A program made the translations under genes and the position numbers. Shown here in pieces: positions 26,003-35,091 of a stretch of 64,000 nucleotides of DNA (the stretch's first letter is position 1; every line of letters starts with the position of its first letter). The DNA lies in assembly GCA_048262655.1 (NCBI GenBank), contig JBLXEY010000001.1, positions 868,001-932,000 on the forward strand. Direction: 5' to 3'. The stretch comes from JABMNT01 sp048262655. GTDB lineage: Bacteria > Pseudomonadota > Alphaproteobacteria > Rhodospirillales > Casp-alpha2. Below the pieces are notes generated by a model. It made no database searches. It was not told the origin of the DNA and saw only the letters and a list, made by a program, of their open reading frames with translations.

Positions 26003-26812
26003 CTAACAGTCCGGCTTAAAATGGCAGGACTCGTCGCGCTTAAAATACCAAACTGATTGGTGGGGGAAGTTCATATTTCCTTGCCGGCTATTCGGCGCTC
26101 CTTGCGCCCTTAAGAGCAAGTCGTCTTGGGTTGGCGTTTCTGCCAGAGTGGGGACATCGATTGCCCCTTCTTGCAGATCGCTTGTAATCCCGCGGATCCC
26201 CACTTTGTTTATCTGGTTTTCAATATGCGCTTTTGTTAACGCCGCTGTGGCTGTTTCGCAAAAGTAGCCGAACAGAGCCTTTGACGGACGAAGATCATCG
26301 GCGGGATGGTCCCAACTGCCGGAAAATACAGCGCATGCTCTCTTTTGTTCAGGAAGCTGATAACTTTTCGCCCAATACGAAATTCCGTTAGATTTAACAC
26401 GGAAAGGTTGACCCGCCGTACGGGTTCCGGATTGGTTGTGGCGAAAGCCGTTTATTGCCGTTTCTAAATCGAATATTCGGTTAATCACGACGTTGGTCGT
26501 ATGAAAATGCCGGGTCGTGATGTAGATAAACTCCGCTTGACGATCTGGCGATTTAAAAAGTGCATATTCTTCACGTTCAATTGTATTGGCATACAAAACG
26601 CTTGTCTGGGGGCCATTGCTAAAATCGCCCGAATTAAAAACAATCTGCCGGACCGACGGCCCGCCGTCACGCAGACCGGTGCGTCCGCCATCCGGTATGG
26701 TGCAGGCAGATAAAGCCAGTGTGGCCGCAAGGATTAAAGAATGTGTTTGCAGGTTCAAGTGTCGCACTTTAGCCACCAATCGTTTCAAAGCTCTGCTACA
26801 GATATAGGTCAA
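26003..26812 (-). CDS. Putative lipoprotein of unknown function
   Basis: Up to 269 residues. A hydrophobic stretch SLILAATLAL is followed by the lipobox LSAC (Cys near residue 37), so the mature protein is probably lipid-anchored. The mature part has four further Cys: CAVFSGSW and GYFCETATA in the middle and SCHFKPDC at the very end, suggesting disulfides in the periplasm. I recognise no domain. The longest reading starts at a TTG at 26812 after a poor GCAGGG; a GTG at 26776 would give a more ordinary signal peptide, so the start is uncertain. It lies 20 bases downstream of the DUF924 gene on the same strand. Confidence 0.6.
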   Translation of the reverse strand: MTYICSRALKRLVAKVRHLNLQTHSLILAATLALSACTIPDGGRTGLRDGGPSVRQIVFNSGDFSNGPQTSVLYANTIEREEYALFKSPDRQAEFIYITTRHFHTTNVVINRIFDLETAINGFRHNQSGTRTAGQPFRVKSNGISYWAKSYQLPEQKRACAVFSGSWDHPADDLRPSKALFGYFCETATAALTKAHIENQINKVGIRGITSDLQEGAIDVPTLAETPTQDDLLLRAQGAPNSRQGNMNFPHQSVWYFKRDESCHFKPDC

Positions 26813-26832
26813 CCCTGCGCCAGAACCACCTT

Positions 26833-27381
26833 CTAGAACGAATTAAAATCTTTCATAAATTCGATTTCTTCTTCCGTGGAAACCCGGCCCAAAACATCAT
26901 TCCGATGCGGAAATCGGCCAAACTTGGCAATGACATCACGATGGGCGATTGCATATTTGAGATAATCTGCGTCACCAAGCTCCCGACAGAGTTCAACGGC
27001 GCGATCCTGCTCCGCAAGGTCCTCGCTATGCTCAAACGGCAGGTAGAAGAAAATTCTCTGCACGATCGTCAGGTCGCGATCATGCCCCAATTCAATAGCA
27101 CGCTTTGCAATATTCAGGGCCTTGGCGTCGGCAGCGAAAGTTTTTGCGTCGTTGCGGTATAAATTTCGGGGAAACTGATCGAGCATAATGAGAAGCGCCA
27201 AAGCACCTTCCGCCGATTCCAGAAGGCCGTCATGACCTCCAGCTGCTGCTTTTTCGACATCCATCGCGAACTTTGCACGAATTTCATCGTCAAAATCAGC
27301 ATTTTTCAAGAACCACTCTTTCCTTCTGGTCGTGAAATCACCTGCGTACCAGAAATCAAGAACCTGATCGACCAATGTCAT
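26833..27381 (-). CDS. DUF924 family protein
   Basis: A 182-residue soluble protein with clear DUF924 motifs: VLDFWYAGD at the start (residues 7-15), LALLIMLDQFPRNLYRN near residue 61, RIFFYLPFEHSEDLA near residue 109, and FGRFPHRNDVLGR near residue 154. The fold is an all-helical, TPR-like bundle. The function is unknown. It is transcribed away from the amidase pair of genes, 66 bases apart, and the lipoprotein gene follows. The start at 27381 directly precedes the conserved region. Confidence 0.85.
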   Translation of the reverse strand: MTLVDQVLDFWYAGDFTTRRKEWFLKNADFDDEIRAKFAMDVEKAAAGGHDGLLESAEGALALLIMLDQFPRNLYRNDAKTFAADAKALNIAKRAIELGHDRDLTIVQRIFFYLPFEHSEDLAEQDRAVELCRELGDADYLKYAIAHRDVIAKFGRFPHRNDVLGRVSTEEEIEFMKDFNSF

Positions 27382-27447
27382 TTTAGACTTCCCATTTAAT
27401 GCAATCCAATCTATCCCTGATTATAGAACATTTCAGGGAGTGATGAC

Positions 27448-27660
27448 ATGCAAAATGAAAATGCCACAAATGGTTCTGAATGGTTGAAACGTTATAATGA
27501 TGTTACGAAAACTGAAGAACAACTGGTCCATACGGCACAAACCGCAGATGCCTTCAGCGCCGCTGCCGCGAAAGTAAACGCCAACTCCGCGTTCGAACGC
27601 GAACCCAGTGCATTCTTCGCACTTTTGCATGCTCTTGCCCCGAAAGACCTTAAAAAATGA
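27448..27660 (+). CDS. Small protein coupled to amidase, possible AtzG/GatC-like subunit
   Basis: A 70-residue helical protein with AGGGAG about 9 bases before its ATG. Its stop overlaps the amidase start as ATGA, a strong sign of translational coupling. Size and position match the small AtzG/GatC-like partners (DUF4089 type) of some amidases. The C terminus FEREPSAFFALLHALAP resembles the EPA-x-x-F ending of that group, where the tail reaches across the amidase. Similarity is weak by eye, so the assignment is an inference. The alternative is an unrelated small protein that merely shares the operon. Confidence 0.6.
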   Translation: MQNENATNGSEWLKRYNDVTKTEEQLVHTAQTADAFSAAAAKVNANSAFEREPSAFFALLHALAPKDLKK

Positions 27661-29072
27661 CGTCCGATATCACGCATTTAAGCTTGTACGAGGCGGTGCA
27701 ACAGCTAAACAAGCGCACCATATCCTCGGCAGAACTCACCGATGCCTGCTTAAACCGCATGGATGCCCTCAATCCGACGCTCAATTGCGCCATTGAAGTC
27801 GATCATGATCAGGCGCGGACGGCAGCAGCAGCAGCAGATCAACAACGCGCAAAATCAGATGCAGTCCCTCCTCTGCTGGGTATTCCTCTTGCCCACAAAG
27901 ATATGTATTACCGTGCCGGGCGGACTAGTGGTTGCGGATCGAAAATTCGCGCCGATTTTGTTCCCGATCACACATCAACCGCGCTCAAGCGACTGGATGA
28001 GGCAGGTGCCCTGGATATCGCCAGGCTCAACATGGTGGAGTTTGCCTTGGGCGTTACCGGACATAACGATGTTATGCCAACACCCAAAAACCCTTGGAAT
28101 CTTGAACACATGACCGGCGGGTCTTCCAGCGGCTCCGGCTCCTCAGTAGCGGCTCGTATTGTCTTCGGTGCCCTGGGCTCGGATACCGGTGGGTCAATCC
28201 GCCTGCCGGCGGCGGCTTGTGGTTTGGTTGGCATGAAACCCACCTATGGACGGGTTAGTCGTTATGGCGCAATGCCGTTATCGCATTCCCTGGATACTGT
28301 TGGTCCTTTAACCCGAACGGTAAAAGATAATGCATTGATAATGCAGGCTATTTCGGGATACGACCCCAATGACACAACCTCATCGAGCCTTCCTGTTCCT
28401 GATTATCTGGATGGCATCGACGCGGGTGTTAAAGGCTTGAAGGTTGGCATTCCCGAGACCTATTTTTACGACGAAATCGACCCGACCGTCGAAGCCCTGG
28501 TCCGCGAAAGCTTAACCGTTCTCGAATCATTGGGAGCGATTCTGGTCCCGATCAAAATGCCAGCCTCAATTGCGGCGACGAATGCGCTTTGTGGATTAAT
28601 GACAACAACAGAAGGGGCCACCTTGCACGGCGACTGGCTAAAGAACCGATGGGAAGACTACGGCGAGCAGACGCGCAACCGGTTCTTACCCGGCTTTTTA
28701 ATGCCCGCTGTTCGATATATGGAGGCTCTCAACAGCCGTGCTAAAGTGTTGGCGGAATTCGCAAGCGCGGTATTCGATCATGTCGATGTGCTTCATACGC
28801 CGGTCATTCCCATACCCATCCCCACTTCTGCAGAAGCGAGCGATGCAACCAGCGCGAAATTTTTCGCGCGAACCAACCTGATCGGTCATTGTACGCGTCC
28901 AGTGAACTATCTTGGACTTCCTGGGCTTAATATTCCCTGTGGCTTCACCGGCCCGTCATTACCTGTATCATTTCAGATTGTCGGTCGCCCGTTTGATGAA
29001 AAAACGCTGTTTCGGGTCGGGCAAGCTTACGAGACCGCCACCGACTGGGTTTCACAAAGCCCGGATATTTAA
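27657..29072 (+). CDS. Amidase signature family hydrolase
   Basis: A 471-residue enzyme with the full Ser-cisSer-Lys triad. Lys is in GIPLAHKDMYY (about residue 81), the cis-Ser in the GGSSSGSGSSVAA loop, and the nucleophile in GSDTGGSIRLPAA (about residue 182), followed by GMKPTYGRVSRYG. It hydrolyses an amide, ureide or similar bond in the cytoplasm. It resembles GatA and AtzE equally by eye. Its overlap with a small GatC/AtzG-sized gene suggests a heteromeric enzyme. GatB is absent, so it is not the tRNA amidotransferase operon. Its stop overlaps the stop of the convergent second amidase by 4 bases. Confidence 0.88.
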   Translation: MTSDITHLSLYEAVQQLNKRTISSAELTDACLNRMDALNPTLNCAIEVDHDQARTAAAAADQQRAKSDAVPPLLGIPLAHKDMYYRAGRTSGCGSKIRADFVPDHTSTALKRLDEAGALDIARLNMVEFALGVTGHNDVMPTPKNPWNLEHMTGGSSSGSGSSVAARIVFGALGSDTGGSIRLPAAACGLVGMKPTYGRVSRYGAMPLSHSLDTVGPLTRTVKDNALIMQAISGYDPNDTTSSSLPVPDYLDGIDAGVKGLKVGIPETYFYDEIDPTVEALVRESLTVLESLGAILVPIKMPASIAATNALCGLMTTTEGATLHGDWLKNRWEDYGEQTRNRFLPGFLMPAVRYMEALNSRAKVLAEFASAVFDHVDVLHTPVIPIPIPTSAEASDATSAKFFARTNLIGHCTRPVNYLGLPGLNIPCGFTGPSLPVSFQIVGRPFDEKTLFRVGQAYETATDWVSQSPDI

Positions 29073-30493
29073 GAAAGAACAGGATCTTTTGGCATTACGA
29101 ACGGGCACGCAGCTTCAAACGCTGCAGCAGCGCGAATAACCATAGGATCCGAATGCATAGGACCGACAATCTGCAACCCAGCAGGTGACCCTGATTTTGT
29201 GAAGCCGCAAGGCACTGAACATGCCGGCTGGCCCGTCAAATTAAAGGGATAGGAAAACGGCGTCCAGTCGGTCCAACAGCTTTGCGTCCCTGGGTCAGGA
29301 AACAAGTCACCGGCGGCAAAAGCTGGAATCGGCAGGGTCGGAGTTAATAACAGGTCATAGGTATCGTGAAAACGGCTCATCGTCAGGCCCAGCGCATTGC
29401 GTTCTTCCAAGGCATCCAGGTATTCGTCCAGGGAGTAGGCCTCAGCCTGTTCAGCAATCTTGAGCAACCCCGGGTCCATCAGCGTGCGCTGTTCTTCTGA
29501 ATAACGTTCGACCAGCTTGCGCGCGCCCGTATACCAAATCCGCTTAAAACAGCTTTGCGGGTTTTCAAACCCCGGATCAATTGCTTCAACGTGCGCTCCC
29601 AAACTCTCAAAAACGTTCGCGGCCTTTGAGACCAGTTCGGCAATTTCCGGATCCACATCAACGTAACCAAAATTTGCACTAAATCCGATTTTCAAATGGC
29701 GAACCCCCAGTTCCAGTCCCACCCGATAATCCCACGGGTCGTAGGGCAACGACGTCCAGTCACGGGAATCTGGTTCGATCAAGGCGTTCATCATGATAGC
29801 AGCATCCGCAACGGTGCGCGTCATGGGGCCAATGTGAGATACCATGGCAAACGGGCTCGCCGGGTAAGCTGGCACACGGCCGAAACTCGGCTTGTGACCA
29901 AAGGTACCGGTAAAGCCGGAAGGTATCCGAATGGAACCACCGCCATCGGTTCCAATATGCAAGGCCCCCATCCCTAATGCAGCCGCAGCAGAGGCCCCGC
30001 CAGATGACCCGCCAGGCGTCTTTGAGGTATCCCAGGGATTGCGCGTGATCCCGCTCAATGGACTATCGGTTACCCCTTTCCAACCAAACTCCGGGGTCGC
30101 GGTTCTGCCAATAAGAATCGCCCCGTGCTCGCGCAATCGTGCAACACTGGGAGCGTCTTCTTCATGGGGTTGATCAACCGGTGTTGCCTGCGACCCGCGC
30201 TGGGTCGGCCAGTCCTTGCTCAAAACGATATCTTTAATTGACGTTGGAATCCCGTCAACGACGCCTCTGGCTTCGCCCCGGTTCCAACGTGCCTCCGATT
30301 GACGCGCGGCCTCCATGGCTTGCTCTTCCGTCAACTTGGTGAAAGCGTTGACGTCATCATTCACCTCTCGGATACGGTCGAATACGGCCTGCGTGACTTC
30401 AACCGGCGATACGGTCTTCCACTCGTAAAGGTCCAAAAGCTGAGACGCAGGCATGTAACACAAATCAACGGCTTTATCGGTCAAAGCGGACAT
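29069..30493 (-). CDS. Amidase signature family hydrolase
   Basis: A 474-residue enzyme, clearly of the same family as its convergent neighbour but not a recent copy. Triad elements are GIPTSIKDIVL (Lys near residue 88), the GGSSGGASAAAAL loop and GTDGGGSIRIPSGF (Ser near residue 188), followed by GHKPSFGRVP. Its ending FTKSGSPAGLQIVGP is typical of stand-alone amidases such as acylamidases. The substrate is unknown. The membrane protein genes downstream on the same strand are about 100 bases away and could belong to a separate unit. Confidence 0.88.
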   Translation of the reverse strand: MSALTDKAVDLCYMPASQLLDLYEWKTVSPVEVTQAVFDRIREVNDDVNAFTKLTEEQAMEAARQSEARWNRGEARGVVDGIPTSIKDIVLSKDWPTQRGSQATPVDQPHEEDAPSVARLREHGAILIGRTATPEFGWKGVTDSPLSGITRNPWDTSKTPGGSSGGASAAAALGMGALHIGTDGGGSIRIPSGFTGTFGHKPSFGRVPAYPASPFAMVSHIGPMTRTVADAAIMMNALIEPDSRDWTSLPYDPWDYRVGLELGVRHLKIGFSANFGYVDVDPEIAELVSKAANVFESLGAHVEAIDPGFENPQSCFKRIWYTGARKLVERYSEEQRTLMDPGLLKIAEQAEAYSLDEYLDALEERNALGLTMSRFHDTYDLLLTPTLPIPAFAAGDLFPDPGTQSCWTDWTPFSYPFNLTGQPACSVPCGFTKSGSPAGLQIVGPMHSDPMVIRAAAAFEAACPFVMPKDPVLS

Positions 30494-30595
30494 ACGGGTC
30501 TTTCTCCTTTAAACGGTCTCATCATCATAACATCCTCTCAAAATTGGAAAACCATTTTTCGAAGCAACCGTTCTTAGAGGAGGTTTAGAGCCGTA

Positions 30596-31957
30596 TTACC
30601 AGATGAGTGATAAGTGACGAAGCAATATAACGGCTAGCGTAGTCGCAGAAACCAAAACTACAGCGATCAGTGGGTTCCAACGCCATGCAATAGTAAAGGG
30701 AGAAACGCCCGATGCTCTGGCGAGATAGAGCGTGGTCCCCGCGTAAGGATTAACCAGCGTACTCAACCCCCAAATACCAAGCAACGATACACCCAGGATC
30801 CAATCCGGCACGCCCATAACCTCAGGCGGCAAAACCTCCCCGACAAGAATCACACCGATCACCGCATGCATCCCCATGCCACCCATCGCCAGAATCCCAA
30901 ACATCAGCAAGGCAATGCGCATGTCGACATAAGGGATATAGGTATCAAGCCAAAGGGTAAGATCGGCGGAAGGGATTAAGGTTGATACGCCCACACCAAA
31001 CACCGTCGCGCCAACGAAAACAAACGCCTCGTTACGCAGCGTCGGGATCGCCCTAAAGACCTGGACAACAATCATTTGAGCGCGGCCCAGGGCATTATCA
31101 CCATGGATTGGATTACTGGCGAACCAAAGGATTGCATAGGGCGGCGCCATCAACGCCAATGCAACCGGGATCGACACCCCAACAAGTTCGACAAACCCAA
31201 TAACCAACACGATAAGGGAAAGTAAAATGCCCGCTACCTGAACCCGGTCCTTAAGCGGCATTGGAACTGGTGTTACCGGGGCCCCGGCTCCGCGTGCGCC
31301 GCGCCAGCTGATGCGATCATGCAGCCAGCCCGCAACAATTGCCAGTGCCCCAAGCCCCAGCCCCCAGCCGATCACATCCAGCCACTCCAGTGACGGGACC
31401 GCCAATAGAACGACCACCATCGCCACATAAAACGGAGACCAGGAAGACGCACTGATAAACCCAATCATCAGTGCCGTTACCATACGGCGGCGCAAGATGG
31501 GTTCCTTTTGGCGTTCAACCATTGTCGAGAGCAAACTAAGCCCTGCCAGGTTTAAAACTGCACCCAAGATATGGACACCCGTTGCCAAATATAAAAATCG
31601 CTTACCGGGTGGCTGATTGATAATCATCCGCCGTGCTGACCGAATGGCAGGACTATCAGATGCCGGAATGCGGAGCCATGTGACCGCAAAAAAGAGCATC
31701 AAAAAGGTCTTGGCACGGGCAAAACCATCAACAACAACCGACAAATCCGCTCCGCTCACGTAAACAGACAAACAACCTGCGGCAATTAACCCAAGTCCGG
31801 AACATGATTGAGGGAGCGGTGCTTTTCGGAATTCAAGACCTAAAAAGCTAATAATCAAAACCGTGGCAATGGGGCCAAAATAAGGAACTCCCACAAGTGC
31901 ATGGAATATGCCGACGACCACGATGACCAGATAAATATAGGCAGACATTGTGTGCAT
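30596..31957 (-). CDS. Polytopic membrane protein, possible transporter of unrecognised family
   Basis: About 453 residues with ten or more hydrophobic segments. The N terminus MSAYIYLVIVVVGIFHALVG and the closing NPYAGTTLYLARASGVSPF, together with repeated glycine-rich motifs such as GMGMHAVIGVILVGE, recall ion-transporter superfamily carriers (ArsB, TRAP-M or lactate-permease style). I cannot place it in one family. The ATG at 31957 shares a base with the stop of the EamA gene (TGATG), so the two are translationally coupled; an ATG at 31948 is the alternative. The longer open reading into the EamA gene is not real coding in this frame. Confidence 0.6.
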   Translation of the reverse strand: MHTMSAYIYLVIVVVGIFHALVGVPYFGPIATVLIISFLGLEFRKAPLPQSCSGLGLIAAGCLSVYVSGADLSVVVDGFARAKTFLMLFFAVTWLRIPASDSPAIRSARRMIINQPPGKRFLYLATGVHILGAVLNLAGLSLLSTMVERQKEPILRRRMVTALMIGFISASSWSPFYVAMVVVLLAVPSLEWLDVIGWGLGLGALAIVAGWLHDRISWRGARGAGAPVTPVPMPLKDRVQVAGILLSLIVLVIGFVELVGVSIPVALALMAPPYAILWFASNPIHGDNALGRAQMIVVQVFRAIPTLRNEAFVFVGATVFGVGVSTLIPSADLTLWLDTYIPYVDMRIALLMFGILAMGGMGMHAVIGVILVGEVLPPEVMGVPDWILGVSLLGIWGLSTLVNPYAGTTLYLARASGVSPFTIAWRWNPLIAVVLVSATTLAVILLRHLSLIW

Positions 31958-32808
31958 CAACCAAAGACCTGCATGATGATAATTCCCGTCGTAATCACAA
32001 GTGCGGCAGCGATCCGGCGCCAGCCAAAGCCTTCCTTTAGAACAATCGCGCCTATAATCGTGGCAAACAATACAGACGTTTCGCGCAATGCAGAGACATG
32101 GGCCATCGCCCCTTGGTTCAAGGCGTAAAGAGCGGCCCCGTAGGCCAGCAATGCCAGCGCCCCACCCAGCACACCGGTTTTCCAATTCTCAGACAGAAAA
32201 GGTTTGATTTCTTTCCGGCGGCAAGCCGCAGCCCAGAGGGTGATCGGCACAGCTTCCAGAAGGTTAAGCCAGACAATGTAACTCCAGGCACTTGTCCCAC
32301 TCCGCACACCCAATCCGTCAACCACCGTATAACTTGCGATCATCAGGCCCGTTGTCATGGCCAGGGCGATCGGTGCCAACCCGGCCCGACTGAGCCTTCC
32401 CTTCGCGAAGGTCAGACTGATAATGCCAAGCGATACCAGAGAAACCCCGACAACGACGCCCTCTGTCGGCACTTCCCCCGCCATAACCAGGGCGAAGATG
32501 ACGACCAGCAAAGGCGAGGTACCGCGCGCGATCGGATAGACTTCGCTCAGGTCGCCAACCCGATAACTCAAAAGTAAAAAAATGTAATAGATCGTATGCA
32601 GGACAACGGACAACAGCAGGTAGGGCCATACGGCAGGCTCGGGGAAACCGACAAAAGGCACAGCAAGCAGCGCAATTACCGCCCCGGTAAAATGAATCAG
32701 CGTCATTGTCAGGGCGCGATCGCCAGCGTTTTTGACGACCGCGTTCCAAAATGCATGGATCAGGGCTGCCAACAGAACAAGAAAGACCAGATGAAGTTGC
32801 AGGGTCAT
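31957..32808 (-). CDS. EamA/DMT-family transporter
   Basis: A 283-residue protein with about ten transmembrane helices in two EamA repeats. The first repeat begins LAALIHAFWNAVVKNAGD and contains SEVYPIARGTSPLLVVIFAL (about residues 88-107), the DMT signature. The second ends HVSALRETSVLFATIIGAI and LKEGFGWRRIAAALVITTGI. Members export metabolites, often amino acids or nucleotides. The substrate is unknown. Translation of the next membrane protein gene starts at its stop codon, so the two may form one export system. Confidence 0.85.
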   Translation of the reverse strand: MTLQLHLVFLVLLAALIHAFWNAVVKNAGDRALTMTLIHFTGAVIALLAVPFVGFPEPAVWPYLLLSVVLHTIYYIFLLLSYRVGDLSEVYPIARGTSPLLVVIFALVMAGEVPTEGVVVGVSLVSLGIISLTFAKGRLSRAGLAPIALAMTTGLMIASYTVVDGLGVRSGTSAWSYIVWLNLLEAVPITLWAAACRRKEIKPFLSENWKTGVLGGALALLAYGAALYALNQGAMAHVSALRETSVLFATIIGAIVLKEGFGWRRIAAALVITTGIIIMQVFG

Positions 32809-32903
32809 AACGGCCGATTTAAATAGGAGTGTTCGGCGCGAATGCCCAAACCAGATAAATCTATGTTAAGGGCGAAACTCGTAAAAAGCAAAAATGGTGG
32901 CAG

Positions 32904-33839
32904 CTAGTCTTCGAGCCCCATAAGCGAGCGGGCAAAGGTCTTTGCTTCAAACGGCCGAAGATCATCAATGCCCTCACCTACTCCAACGGCGTGCACAGGC
33001 AATTCAAACTTTTCAGCCAAGGCGACCACGACACCACCTTTTGCCGAACCGTCCAGTTTTGTCATGACCAGACCCGACACTTCTACCATTTCTTTAAACG
33101 TCTCAACCTGACTGTGCGCGTTCTGCCCAATCGTTGCATCCATCACCAGCAATACGGTATGGGGCGCCGTTTCATCCACTTTACGAACAACGCGGATAAC
33201 CTTGCTCAGTTCTTCCATCAGGTCTTTGCGATTTTGCAAACGCCCTGCCGTATCAATCATCAGGACATCGGCATTTTCGCTTTGCGCTTCTTTCAAGGCA
33301 TCAAACGCCAATCCGGCAGCATCCGCGCCGGTATCTCTTGAGATGACGCGACAATCAGAACGCTCGCCCCAGATTTGCAGTTGTTCGACGGCGGCGGCGC
33401 GGAAAGTATCGCCTGCAGCCAACAAAACAGACTGGCCTTGATCACGGAACTGACGCGCCATTTTACCTATGGTCGTCGTCTTACCGCTGCCATTAACGCC
33501 ACAAACAAGAATAACGTGTGGCTTGCGAGCTGGATCGACCGTCAACGGCACTGCGACCGGCTCCAGGATCTTGGTAATTTCCTCAGCCAAAGCCGTTCTG
33601 ATTTCTTCAGGTGTGACTTCCTGATCAAATCGGGTTTTCGCAAGCGTCCCGGACAATCGCATCGCGGTCGAAACGCCTAAATCGCCCTGAATGAGCAATT
33701 CTTCTAGGTCTTGAAGCGCTTCCGCGTCGAGTTTGCGTTTGGTAAAAAGATCGGTAATTCCGCCCGTAATTTTCTGCGAAGATCGCTGCAGCCCCTCTTT
33801 CAGACGCCCGAACCATCCACCTTTTTTTTCTTCAGCCAT
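32904..33839 (-). CDS. ftsY: Signal recognition particle receptor FtsY
   Basis: A 311-residue SRP GTPase. A short basic and amphipathic N terminus (WFGRLKEGLQRSSQKI) replaces the long acidic domain of the E. coli protein, as is usual in Alphaproteobacteria. The N domain is followed by G1 GVNGSGKTTTIGKMA (about residues 114-128), the insertion-box region with AAGDTFRAAAVEQL, G3 DTAGRLQNRKDLMEEL, and G4 TKLDGSAKGG. It docks ribosome-bound SRP at the membrane. Its ATG follows the mtaB stop with no gap. Its partner Ffh is encoded at 38101. Confidence 0.96.
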   Translation of the reverse strand: MAEEKKGGWFGRLKEGLQRSSQKITGGITDLFTKRKLDAEALQDLEELLIQGDLGVSTAMRLSGTLAKTRFDQEVTPEEIRTALAEEITKILEPVAVPLTVDPARKPHVILVCGVNGSGKTTTIGKMARQFRDQGQSVLLAAGDTFRAAAVEQLQIWGERSDCRVISRDTGADAAGLAFDALKEAQSENADVLMIDTAGRLQNRKDLMEELSKVIRVVRKVDETAPHTVLLVMDATIGQNAHSQVETFKEMVEVSGLVMTKLDGSAKGGVVVALAEKFELPVHAVGVGEGIDDLRPFEAKTFARSLMGLED

Positions 33840-35078
33840 CTAGATACGGCTCCCTGTCATCTCGACACCTTCATGACCTGATATTTTAACGGAGATCAAC
33901 TCTCCTGCCGCACAATCCTCACTCAGTCGGACCGGCGCAAAATAGGGATTGAGTCCACGACTTCCCTTTTCGACCAACACCTCTGACGTTTTACCCAGTT
34001 GCGCTGCAAAGTAATCCATTCGAATGAGATCACCACTTTCACGTAATTTTTGTGCCCGTTCTTTTCGCGTTTCCATGGCTACCGTGGGCATTTTAACAGC
34101 CGGGGTGCCTTCCCGTTCCGAATACGGGAATACATGCAGATGCAACAGTTCCAGTTCCTTTACAGCATCAAGTGTATTGGCAAACATCGCATCGGTTTCC
34201 GTCGGAAATCCGGCAATCAGGTCGGCCCCGAACACCACATCCGGACGCAACGCCTTTGCCCGGTGCGCCAGATCAATAGCTTGTTGTCGACTGTGACGCC
34301 GCTTCATTCTTTTTAGAACCATGTCATCCATCGCCTGCAAACTGAGGTGCAAGTGCGGCATCAGACGCTCATCCGTTGCCAGAACATCAAGCAAAGCCGG
34401 GTCGACAAACGCCGGGTCAAGAGAACTCAGGCGTAAGCGCGGTAATTCAGGTACGGCTTTAAGCAATCTACGAACCAAATCACCCAAACGCGGATGTCCG
34501 GCGAGGTCCGTTCCGTAAGAACAAATATCAACCCCTGTAAAGACCACTTCCTTAAAACCGTTGGCAACCAATTCACGGACCTGTTTAACAATGACGCCCG
34601 GCGCCACAGAACGATTATTTCCACGTGCGAACGGAATAATACAAAATGTACAACGGTGATCACATCCCTGCTGGATTTGCACAAAGGCCCTTGTCTGCTC
34701 ATCAAAGCCTTGGATCAGGTGCGGGGCTGTTTCTTTGATTTCCATAATATCGGCAACGGCGACAGCAGCGGTGTCGAGATAACTTGATAGCTCGAGTTTT
34801 TCTTCGTTGCCAATAACCCGATCCACTTCCGGCATTTCTGCATAGGCATCCGGGTTTAACTGGGCTGCGCATCCGGTAACGATTACCTGAGCGTTCGGGT
34901 TCTCTTTGCGGGCCCGACGAATACTTTTGCGGGTCGACCGTTCGGCTTCAGCCGTCACCGCACAGGTATTAATAATCACAGCGTCCTTGAGGCCAGCCGT
35001 GCGGCTGTGCTCGCGCATAATTTCTGATTCAAAAGCGTTCAAGCGACAGCCTAGGGTGATAATTTGTGCGTCTGCCAT
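33840..35078 (-). CDS. mtaB: tRNA (t6A37) methylthiotransferase MtaB
   Basis: A 412-residue radical-SAM enzyme. The N-terminal UPF0004 domain has cluster ligands in TLGCRLNAFESE, NTCAVTAEAE and VTGCAAQ. The radical-SAM CxxxCxxC motif is CDHRCTFC (about residues 139-146), and a C-terminal TRAM-like segment follows. It adds a methylthio group to t6A at position 37 of ANN-decoding tRNAs. The CDHRCTFCIIPFARG wording and the missing longer C terminus distinguish it from MiaB and RimO. ftsY begins at the next base, and dapF ends 13 bases upstream, giving a dapF-mtaB-ftsY operon common in this class. Confidence 0.94.
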   Translation of the reverse strand: MADAQIITLGCRLNAFESEIMREHSRTAGLKDAVIINTCAVTAEAERSTRKSIRRARKENPNAQVIVTGCAAQLNPDAYAEMPEVDRVIGNEEKLELSSYLDTAAVAVADIMEIKETAPHLIQGFDEQTRAFVQIQQGCDHRCTFCIIPFARGNNRSVAPGVIVKQVRELVANGFKEVVFTGVDICSYGTDLAGHPRLGDLVRRLLKAVPELPRLRLSSLDPAFVDPALLDVLATDERLMPHLHLSLQAMDDMVLKRMKRRHSRQQAIDLAHRAKALRPDVVFGADLIAGFPTETDAMFANTLDAVKELELLHLHVFPYSEREGTPAVKMPTVAMETRKERAQKLRESGDLIRMDYFAAQLGKTSEVLVEKGSRGLNPYFAPVRLSEDCAAGELISVKISGHEGVEMTGSRI

Positions 35079-35091
35079 GGCTCATTAATCC

